In this document: positions 48,559 to 64,000 of the stretch, in pieces
Position numbering within the stretch: the first letter of the stretch is position 1
Layout: each line of letters opens with the position of its first letter
Source of the DNA: Cristatella mucedo
Lineage: Eukaryota; Bryozoa; Phylactolaemata; Cristatellidae
Reading direction: 5' to 3'
NCBI GenBank assembly: GCA_009760855.2
Contig: WPIO01000027.1
Coordinates: forward strand, 780,501 to 844,500
Length of the DNA stretch: 64,000 nt
Made by a program: the position numbers and the translations under genes
Notes under the pieces: model-generated
Told to the model about the DNA's origin: nothing
The model's input: only the letters and a program-made list of their open reading frames with translations
The model's database searches: none

Positions 48559-49810
48559 TGACATCAGAGAACTCAATCTCTTTCTAGGCACTTTACATTT
48601 CCTGTAAAGGAAGCATGATCGAATAGTTAGTGGTAGTATGCTCAATAAACAAGACGAATAACATGATTAGGGTGACATGCACAGGATCAGCATGCAAGTA
48701 TGGTTCGTGGCAGCATGCACAGTGTCAGCACGCATAAGCACATCAAGGAAGAATCACAGGGACCCACTAAATGCTGTCCTAAATAGGTGTGTTTTAAGTT
48801 CTTTTTAAACGTGGTCAAGTCAGTGGATGTTCTGATACAAGTCGAGAGTGAGTTCCAGGATTTTGGAGCATACGAACTAAATCCACGGTCTCCAAAGGAT
48901 TTGGGGTTTGTACGAGGTATTGGTAAACTGATGGATTCCGAAAAGCGGGTGGTACGATGCTTAGCCTGGTGGAGCCGTAGATCTGATAGGTGGGTTGGAG
49001 CCAAAAAATGAAGGGACCTAAAAGTGAGTGACAGAATTTTGAAGTCGATGTGTTTCTTCACTGGGAGCCTGTGCAGGTCGGTGAGAAGTGGTGTGATGAG
49101 GCAACTGCGACAATCACGACAGACAAGCCTAGCTGAAGTCTTACACCAGCTGTAAGCTCCCGATTGCACATGCCGTTAGACCAGCAACTACAACTTACAG
49201 AAGTCAAGGCATGATGTCACAAATGCATGAACCAATGTAAATTTGGTATCCTTGTTTAAACAATGTTACGTTCCTGACTGTAGGCTGACTTGACTGGAGT
49301 TGACGTGGTCGTCCACGAAAGGTCACTTTGGAACAGGACATCTAGATTTCGTGCAGATTCAACATGAGATATGCTTTAGAGCTAATTTTGAGTGATAGCC
49401 TTTCAAATTTCTGAGTCACACTATGTTTTCCCATTACTAGTAAGTTTGTTTTATCCTCACTAAATTTAACAAAGCTTGCTGCCATCCGTGTGCAAATGTG
49501 ATCAATACCTGTAGCAAGAGAGTTGAGAGAATTCGACGTGCTGGAGGGCTGGAAGGGATCAAAGCAAAGGTACAATTTAGTGTCATCTGCATCGAATTAG
49601 AAGCCTAGATTTTGCCTGGCAATCACATCGGATAGAGGGAGAGTATAAATAATTACAAGAACGGGACCAAGCACACGGAGCCCTGAGGTACCACAGAGAC
49701 TTCAGAGGCTCCTCCGATGATCTTCGTCCATTCATATCAATACTCTGGAGTCTCCCAGTGAGATAGGACTTGATTGCACATTACGAGACAGCAGTTTTAT
49801 TTAGACCTTA
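48559..49810 (-). mobile_element. L2-A LINE copy, 3' end to reverse transcriptase
   Basis: It starts with the hairpin block CAGAGAACTCAATCTCTTTC without a (TTA)n tail. The C-terminal, LHRLPVKKHIDFKILSLTF, VKFSEDKTNLLVMGK and active-site region follow (here FDADDTKLYL), ending about 49800 after the SQLNS-like upstream part. It has several stops and a deletion near 49260. Confidence 0.75.
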
Positions 49811-50371
49811 TCATTTAAATAACTAAAATAACAATATCAACACGTGACATTAAGATTTTTTCGAGCAATCTCAGTGCACCATTCTGAGATGGGGTTAAAA
49901 CTCGAAGTCATCACCTGTCTCTCTGCCTAGCAAAAATGTCACGACATTGCCTTCAAAGAGCTGACCAACGACCAGATTGAAGCTCAGGCTCGTTTCTTGC
50001 ATATTGATTGGTAATAACAATGAAAACAAGATCGCTGAAGTGACAACGGTTAAAAAGCATCTCTGAAAAGCCTGCGGCAGAAGTCTCTGTTAGAACTCAT
50101 TGAGGTGGTGAAGCATAGTTAGCACCTACCTATGCTTTGTTACTATCATGACCGAGGGCAGCCTTAATTTTAAGAGGCAGTACAAGATTTGCATGCTAAA
50201 CCAGTCCAACTATGGCAAAGCGTGAGATGCTATGCGGTTCCTCGTAATTATTAGCAGCCCAATTTTCACTTATCTACTATTTAGCCGATGTCAATGGCTG
50301 ATTAAGTCTTGATGCTAGGTAGTTTTACTTCGTGGCTCCTCAGGTGCTCACACCTGGCCACCCTCTGTGGC

Positions 50372-51445
50372 TGTGTAACGTTATGCATCTTCGCCTGCGA
50401 CTCCACAAAGCCACAAAGTGTTACTCTGGAGAGTTTTTGTAGCACACTTTCAGCCTCGGCGACTTTCGGTGCGCATTCGGTACCCAACATACTTCCTCTT
50501 GCTCAACAAAGAGAATGCAAGAATGAATGGATGTATCTCCATCTGTAACTCCACAAAGTCATAAGGACCATGTGGGTGTTACGCAGGAGAGTTTTGTATA
50601 GCACACACGCAGCCTAAGCGGCATTCGGTAGCCGACAGACTTCATCTCACACAACTAAGAGAAAGTTGGAACCATATCAGAGTCAGGATAGCAGTTGAGG
50701 TAGTGAGTAGCATGGAAGTAGCAGCTCAGGACCGCTGAAAAGGACGGGCCATAGTCGGCAGCAGGAGAGTAGTTGTCGTTGCGTAAGAATTGTGGAAGCG
50801 AGTTCCACAGTCTAGCACGTGCAGAGCTAAAGCTTCTGTCAGCGACGGCATTTCAGCGGAGGAATGGAACACCTAATTTATTGTCCACTCATGACCTGAG
50901 GGCGCGAAGGGGCTGAAACTGGTGCATCAGTTCAGCTAGTACGAAGGAGCCAAGCCGTGGCGGGCCTCGTGGGTCAAGAAGCATTGCTTAGTCAGGAGAG
51001 CAGTTGAGGTAGTGAGTAGCATGGAAGTAGAAGTTCGGGTTGGCTGGGAAAGATATGCCACAGTCAGCAGCAGGAGAGTAGCTATCGTTGCATAAGAAGC
51101 CTGGAAATTAGTTCCACAGTCTGGGACTGCAGAGCAAAACTTTCTGTCGCCAACGATCTTTAAGCTGAGGAATGGAAAAGCTAATTTATTGTCCATGCAG
51201 TGCCTGAGTGCACGAGGAGGCTGAAACTGGTGCTGGTGCAGCAGCTCAGCCAGTTTGGAGAAGCCAAGCCGTGGTGGGCATTGTGGGTCAGCATAAGAAC
51301 TTTGCTCTGTATCCGTTGATCAACCGGCAGTTATCTTAACTCTTTTAGCAAAGGAGACGCATTTTCAAACCTCTGGGATTTTCAAACTAGCCTTGCAGCC
51401 GTAGTCATCACCATCTGATGAGGCCAAAGAGTTTTTTTAGAGCTG
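50372..51445 (-). mobile_element. L2-B LINE, three partial copies in tandem
   Basis: Three starts of the same 3' region: 50385 (ATGCATCTTCGCCTGCGACT, short, to about 50520), 50526 (GTATCTCCATCTGTAACTCC, to about 50985), and an internal start at about 50986 (GTCAGGAGAGCAGTTGAGGT) running to 51445 through the SYLAELL-like region. The same 3' blocks recur in the same orientation. Confidence 0.75.
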
Positions 51446-52232
51446 CTTTTATGTCCTATAAACGTCGGTATTTTCTTGTTAGTGTCCAAAAGTCTTTCGT
51501 CCCTGATCCGGGTGAAATGTAGGATGCTCTAGCCATTAAGTCTATAAATAATAATTCATTTATCAGATGTCAGGTGTAGGCCCTGGTTTTGACTTACTGT
51601 GCTAATCAAAAGCCATGAGCGGGCCAACTCCTCATTGTACTACTGATCTGGCTTCAGCCAGCCGAGATAAATTGAAGCCTGGAAATCGCTCACAAAGGCT
51701 GGCCTTATGTACCAGTCGCCATGGCCTGACACTATCTCTTTTTAGGGACTAGGAATATTAGACCCTTCAGTGCATGTCCAATTGAGTCCAGACATCAATC
51801 TCAAATACTTCCTTAAAAGCTCGATCAATCCAGATTGGTTGGAGAGAAACCACTGCTGCCACACATTAGGTATCGGTAGCCCTTGAAATACGCAAACTGG
51901 CTGCATTAGTGCATTTTCAAAACCCATAGTCCTGCGTAATTGAACGTCAGCGCCATTTACATCGGTGCTGATCGTGGCAAGCACACCGATAGCATCCACG
52001 ACGAGCTCGGGTAAATATCTACGGCGATGCATTCAAGTTGAATATGTAGCCCATTATATGATCACCAATTGCTTTATGCAGGTTGAATGGCAAGACGTTT
52101 CGCCACCGTTCATCATGACTGAACGCTCAAGGGAAGACTTTGCGCTGTGCAGACTTTGCAGAGCAGGACGAGATGATCGAGCTGGCGCCGCAGCCAGTGA
52201 TATTTCGACAAAATTACAGCTGAGACATGCAG
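51446..52232. other. Nothing recognised
   Basis: A 96-codon minus frame at 51742-52032 and a 90-codon plus frame at 51965-52237 overlap and match no family I know. Confidence 0.45.
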
Positions 52233-52998
52233 TGTAACAAGCGGGAGTCCGCTAGTGCAGTGGCTTGCATTACACCCTAGTCATTTGTTATCTCCTCTTC
52301 GTATCACAACAAAGGCGACGGCATGATGTTTTGTACCCTCCGCGAAACAAAACGCGGGCTCTGCTTTAAACGAAAAGCCATGCTACCGGAACCGACTAGA
52401 AGAGAACCAGCAGCTAGCTAGCACCGGAATTCGTTCGTAGGAGGTTGCTGATTTAAGTACTTCTTAGCTAGTGCTGGGCGACAGTTTGGGAGGCCTGTCG
52501 CTGCTAAAACAAAAGAACAGGCACATTCCGCTATTAACGAATGTGGCTTTTCGTCGACTTCAGAAAGACTCGTCGTCGAAAGCGAGAACTCTGTGCTGTT
52601 ACGAACAGTGCGTAGCATGTCTTGTTTATGGGTTTGCGACTATGGGTTCGCACTCAAAAGGCACCGTTCGTCTCTGATGCCAGACTTTACTGGGACGTGC
52701 CGTGCCTATTTTATTGTATGTCAGTTTGTATGCGTTCGGCGTAGCTCGTCCCCAGGTTCTCTACCGGTGGACTGTATGATGCAGTGCTGCAGTGCGGTTA
52801 AAACACAAGCGGCCACGACTGGGCGCCGAAGCGACAGTTTATTGTGGGCCTGTTAGCAGCGGTAACGCGCCGGCGAAAGCGCTTGACGCGGCGCGAACCG
52901 GACCGACGGAGTTAACTGCACGAACTCTCGAAGCCCGAGTATAATAAACTATCCCATGCGTGCGTCGATTGTCCCAACCCCGAAGGCGGGCCGCTACA
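52233..52998 (+). mobile_element. Candidate LTR with polyadenylation signal, imperfect target duplication
   Basis: It begins TGTAACAAGCGGGAGTCCGC and ends GCGGGCCGCTACA. AATAAA (ATAATAAACTATC) lies about 55 nt before the end, as in the R/U5 part of an LTR. The flanks are GCAG (left) and GCAC (right), one mismatch. The CpG-rich composition continues to about 53390, so some internal element sequence may follow. Confidence 0.45.
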
Positions 52999-53820
52999 GC
53001 ACCCCAAGATACGAGCAGCTAACTGAGTAGCCGGCAGAACACAACTGCGAAGTCTAAATTGCACTTAGCTGTTCGTCGCCCTAGTTTCGTCTCGCGTGCT
53101 CTCGAAGCGTAGTCTCGCATCGACTACCAAGCTGCAGCCCCAAGCTCTGTCAGTCGTCCCGTTATATTTTCTCCCTCCACTAAACTCCTGACCTCGCGCG
53201 TAGCTGCTATTTTTACTTCAGCACGTTAGTCGGTGCACATCCTGACCGCATCGTCCGAACCAGGCTTTAGCGGGTGGACCAGGAGCTGGGTCTGCGCTAG
53301 GCGTCCTAGTCGACCCCGCTAAGGCAAGGGCTCCCATCGCGGCTAAGCTGAGAGCTGCCCCAGTGCAAGTTGAATATTGTCGGAACCAATACCTTCAGAT
53401 ACTGATAAAGAGTTGAAGGAAAAAAGCACCAAAAAACGAAAGTAAGAGATACCAGTAGAGCTCAAAATCAGTCAAATCGCAGTACATGTAGGAACAAGCC
53501 CGGCTCATTCACGTCTACCTCTCCATTCTACGGGTGAAGAAAGCCTCGCGTGCACACGACGATTGTAAGCAGCCCACTTAACAATCAACACTTCAGGTGT
53601 TTTTTTCCCGATTTTAACCATCGCGATGACACATCAAGGTCCTAGTGCTTATAGCTTAGGAACTACTATAACATCTGGTGACTGCCATAGACAATACTGA
53701 TGTACACCATTTCTTCACGGAGCCGATCTCCGATATCGCCGTTTAGCCAAGTAACAAATGCAAATTCTAGCAGCCCACCATTATGTTAAGGAGTGATTAG
53801 CAAGACCATTCTTTCTGAAC
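52999..53820. other. CpG-rich to 53390, then ordinary intergenic DNA
   Basis: The first 390 nt continue the composition of the candidate LTR and may be its internal sequence. No protein recognised. Confidence 0.4.
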
Positions 53821-53990
53821 CGTAATGGTTCACTATGTAAGGCGGTTGCTTTTCACGCCCTCGGCCCCGAGGTCGTGAGTTCGAATCCTGCGGAGGGCGA
53901 TCCTTTATCGCCACTGCAAGCGGTGGTGATAGCCGTAAAGGCTCTTCTGTCGCTATACAAAAAGAGGCTGTTAAATCAGCTAGTATTTAT
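53821..53990 (+). mobile_element. tRNA-derived SINE, well preserved
   Basis: GGTTCACTATGTAAGGCGGT, the GGCCCCGAGGTCGTGAGTTC/GAATCC B box at about 53879-53888, CGCCACTGCAAGCGGTGGTG, ACAAAAAGAGGCTGTTAAAT, then a T-rich tail to about 54000. Confidence 0.85.
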
Positions 53991-54299
53991 TTTTTATTTT
54001 TTAAGCACCTGCTTGATGGCGTCATTTGTTTTTGCAGGTAGCTGGCAGGCTAAGACGCTGGAAAGGCATCGCTACTAAAATAAAAGTGCAAAAAAGTCTC
54101 CAGCACTTCAACAGATCCTACAGATTTGCTACTAACTCTGCCTTATGGGAAACCACAGGACGTAATCGCCAGCTAGGTCGATAGTCTAGACAACATCCGT
54201 GTAACGGCGTCCCTTACTATGGGTCACTGACGTAGAAATAATGGACGGGCCTCCCAAGCAAGACTTCTAGGGAAATCAGTGCCGTCATTGAACGAAGCA

Positions 54300-55018
54300 G
54301 TCCAGGTTCCAGTCCAGCTGCCGAGTCTGGTTGGGCCGCCTAGTAAGCACTAAGGGCGGAGTGAGACTGGCCGACGAGCTTCTCACGCCGATAGCCTCTC
54401 AAAGAGCCACTCTCTGGAGACTAGCAGTCCCTCCAACCTCCGAAGCCCTGCGACCGCTAGCGGGCCGATGCCGAGATTCCAGGACGCGGGGTGCGTTGGG
54501 TGGGCGAGGAGGGGGGTAGCCAACGTGGCGCTCGAGGCTGAAGGCAGAAACCAGCACGGCCGCTGAAGGGGTGGGGGCCGCTCTGCACCTACAGCCGCAC
54601 CAGTGCCTAGCCTCAGCTCTCCCAGTCCCCCCCCCCTGTGCCATTAATCCTAACTTATCTCACATCAGTCGGATGCACTCTAAAAATGTTGGTCGCGCTC
54701 GGAGGGCACCGCCAGACTGTGGTGCTCAGATAGCCACCCACACAGCCTGGAGCAATCGCACGGGCCATTGGCGTGAGGTCACGCCACGCCGTCGCCCCGC
54801 CTCTCAAGCGCCGCCGTCTGGCTCTGTCGTTTGTCAAAGGCGGTGCAGTCGACGGCAGTTTTGTTGTGCAGAGCGGATAGTTTTTTTTTAATTACCGCTT
54901 TAACTTTCACGTGCGCGCGCGACTTGAGGCCTTGCCCCTCGGCCTCTGACTCACCTGTGACTCGCCAGCGCTACGGTCACGCCGACCTCGGCCCCGGCCG
55001 CCCAACTGAGGTTGAAGC
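54300..55018 (+). promoter_or_regulatory. CpG-rich presumed promoter of CerS copy B
   Basis: The DNA changes from AT-rich repeats to GC- and CpG-rich sequence at about 54300, and this continues through exon 1 to about 55800. The start codon sits inside it. A CACGTG box followed by alternating GC lies at about 54908-54920. No clear TATA box is placed. The promoter role is inferred from composition and position; the transcription start is unknown. Confidence 0.5.
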
Positions 55019-62476
<7,458 letters not shown>

Positions 62477-63104
62477 GTGAGTGAAGGCGCGCAGGAATGG
62501 TGGCAGCGGTGGCGGTGGTGTGGGGCCGTCGGCAGCCACTCGAAGGCTTCAGTTGCACAGAGCGGCTAGCTTCACTGGAGTTCGACCGTTTCTGCACAGG
62601 GCAACGATCATTCCACGTGGCCTCCCTTCACTTGCCTCTCCCACAAGCTAGCTAGCTAGTGCGTGAGGGAGCTTCCGGTCTCGCCCTCTCAGCATGCTCT
62701 GCCCCTGCGATTGCAATGGCGGCTGCTAGTTGTGACTCGCCGTCCTCTTCCTCGAAGCCAAGCTTGCGCCTGCGGTCGGTTGAACACCCAGCCGCAGCAA
62801 CCTTGTCTACCTTCGAGGACCTAGTCTGCAGCTGTTGGCAAGCGATCTGCCATGTGATGATTCATGAGACTGCTTGCCAGGGAGAGTTCTCATCGTTCAC
62901 TCTCGCATGAGGTCCGTGCAGGGCATGCTATGCACTGACTGCCAGGAAGTGTCTGCTGGGGCACTTAAGTTGCCAATCGACAAAGTCGTGCCAGATCGGG
63001 ACATGAATCTGGAGTCTTTCCATTGCCAATCTGATGGTGTATACCATTCTCTGGAGCACCCTTAGTGCGGAGTGCTTGCTTGTGTGCATGCATGCGTGCA
63101 CTCA

Positions 63105-63290
63105 CAGCGCTCGTCGAGTGGCCGTGCCACGCACCTAGCAGGCTCGGCTCAGCGCATCTGCTGCCATGCAGCTGCTGTGATGCCAGCGTCGTGTTGCTTC
63201 ATCCGCCGGCGGCAGCGCTGCTCGTCAGCGCGACTCGAAAGCTGCCGAGTGGGACAAAGGAGCGTGAATTCAATACGACAGCGACAGTGC
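63105..63290 (-). repeat. Right arm: inverted partial copy of CerS exon 2 and its upstream intron
   Basis: Read on the minus strand it gives ACTGTCGCTGTCGTATTGAA, GTCCCACTCGGCAGC, GCTTTCGAGTCGCGCTGACG and so on, ending with an acceptor-like CTAG followed by GTGCGTGGCACGGCCACTCG. The last part equals the first bases of exon 2 of copy B with few changes. The copy stops within the exon, so it encodes nothing complete. Confidence 0.8.
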
Positions 63291-63390
63291 ACATTCGTGC
63301 ATGCAGGCAGCGGGCCTGCTTGGTGGCAGCATTGGCCCACAAGCCCTTGACTCAGTGGTGCCAGAATTTTTCGCGACTGCCACGGCAACC

Positions 63391-63411
63391 CAGCTGCTGC
63401 TGCTGCTGCTT
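63391..63411. repeat. (CTG)n short repeat
   Basis: CAGCTGCTGCTGCTGCTGCT in the intron after CerS B exon 3. Confidence 0.9.
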
Positions 63412-64000
63412 GACTCAGTCGGCATGCCACTATTAGCCAGCCAATGCATATGCTTGCTCGCAGTCCGGCTGGTTGTTCCCTCAGCAGTTGGGGTGCACTT
63501 GTATAGCAAGCATCCTTGCTGGGTCCTTGGTATGTTTGCCTGTGGCCGCTGCCTGCGCATGCGAGCTGCCTGCTTGCTTGCCGGTGAGCTTGCTGGGGCG
63601 CTAGTATCTTTTGCCGTACAGATAGCCAGGCTGCATGCTGTCCGACGAATATTTTGTAGATGTTAATGGCCCATGTGGCCGGCAAGTACCAGATTCTGCC
63701 GCCAGTAATCTGCTGGCTTGCATGTCGCTCGTGAGCTGCCGAGTTTGCTATTGGAGTGCACGCTTCTTTTTTGTAATTTTATTTCGCTTGAGACAGCGAT
63801 ACCTCAGTGACGATGGACACCGATCGTATCTGCTTGCAGTTTCGGTTTGTGTGCGTTAGTCGTAATTCTGTAGATGCGCTAACACGGCCTTCTGTCCAAC
63901 TGCTACCGCTTTGCACTGCTGCTTGGGCTTGCCTGCTTTGAGTGTGAGTGTCCAAGCACGCACTGTAGTTGCTTATCGCATTCATATTTGTGTACCGATT

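Larger units (their letters stand above)
62477..64000. other. CerS B intron 3 beginning; inverted duplication arm inside
   Basis: No exon 4 found up to the window end. GC-rich frames (63065-63685, both strands) overlap the inverted arm and are not convincing genes. Confidence 0.5.

Noticed and set aside
53860-53900. Functional tRNA gene suggested by the GGTCGTGAGTTCGAATCC T-arm
   Set aside because: No proper anticodon loop or acceptor stem; a dispersed repeat with the same body occurs many times.
63885-63950. NCYRFALLLGLACFEC as a candidate CerS B exon 4
   Set aside because: Hydrophobic and in a plausible place, but no acceptor AG precedes it and no matching exon was found in copy A.

Overview
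The window is animal nuclear DNA. It has short exons with GT-AG introns, a two-copy ceramide synthase (CerS) locus of the homeobox-containing metazoan type, many decayed L2-like LINE fragments, a tRNA-derived SINE family, candidate solo LTRs and long simple repeats. I see no prokaryotic-style operons, CRISPR arrays, rRNA genes or functional tRNA genes. I cannot name the species.

Two CerS genes lie head to tail on the + strand. Copy A occupies at least 2158-32430. Eight of its exons can be placed in the expected order, with conserved exon lengths, phases and splice sites: exons 2, 3, 5, 6, 7, 8, 9 and terminal exon 10, using the vertebrate exon order. Exon 1 would lie before the window, and exon 4 was not found. 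Copy A carries a TAG in the homeobox exon and two frame-breaking indels in exon 9, so it looks like a pseudogene, unless those are assembly errors. Copy B starts in a CpG-rich region. Its exons 1 to 3 (55019-55203, 62099-62225, 62370-62476) are intact and encode the N-terminal membrane segment and the homeobox-like domain; the catalytic TLC part must lie past the window end. Intron sequence flanking exon 2 is recognisably shared by A and B, which points to a segmental tandem duplication. A third, inverted partial copy of the start of exon 2 and its upstream intron lies at 63105-63290.

Most of the rest is repeats. Two L2-like lineages dominate. L2-A has a (TTA)n tail and a 3' terminal hairpin. 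L2-B has a (TAATG)n tail. Both are present mainly as reverse-transcriptase C-terminal and 3' fragments, often nested. SINE copies sit at about 3.0, 5.3, 14.9, 29.2, 40.3 and 53.9 kb, and the one at 29.2 kb is inserted in an L2 copy. Segments bounded by TGTAAC and TACA with short target duplications look like solo LTRs at 13316-14557, 25696-26428 and, less surely, 52233-52998. Long polypurine/polypyrimidine tracts lie in the CerS introns, including a (TCC)n tract with an internal C run.

Apart from CerS, the only other possible protein-coding piece I can argue for is a weak minus-strand exon at about 15945-16104 that reads into an AAHELG motif directly before a splice donor, as in M12B-type metalloproteases. 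I found no convincing new multi-gene system. The most interesting signals are the decayed and intact CerS pair with its inverted exon fragment, two L2 copies that share an Asp-to-Asn change in the reverse transcriptase active site, and the family of TGTAAC-ended elements.
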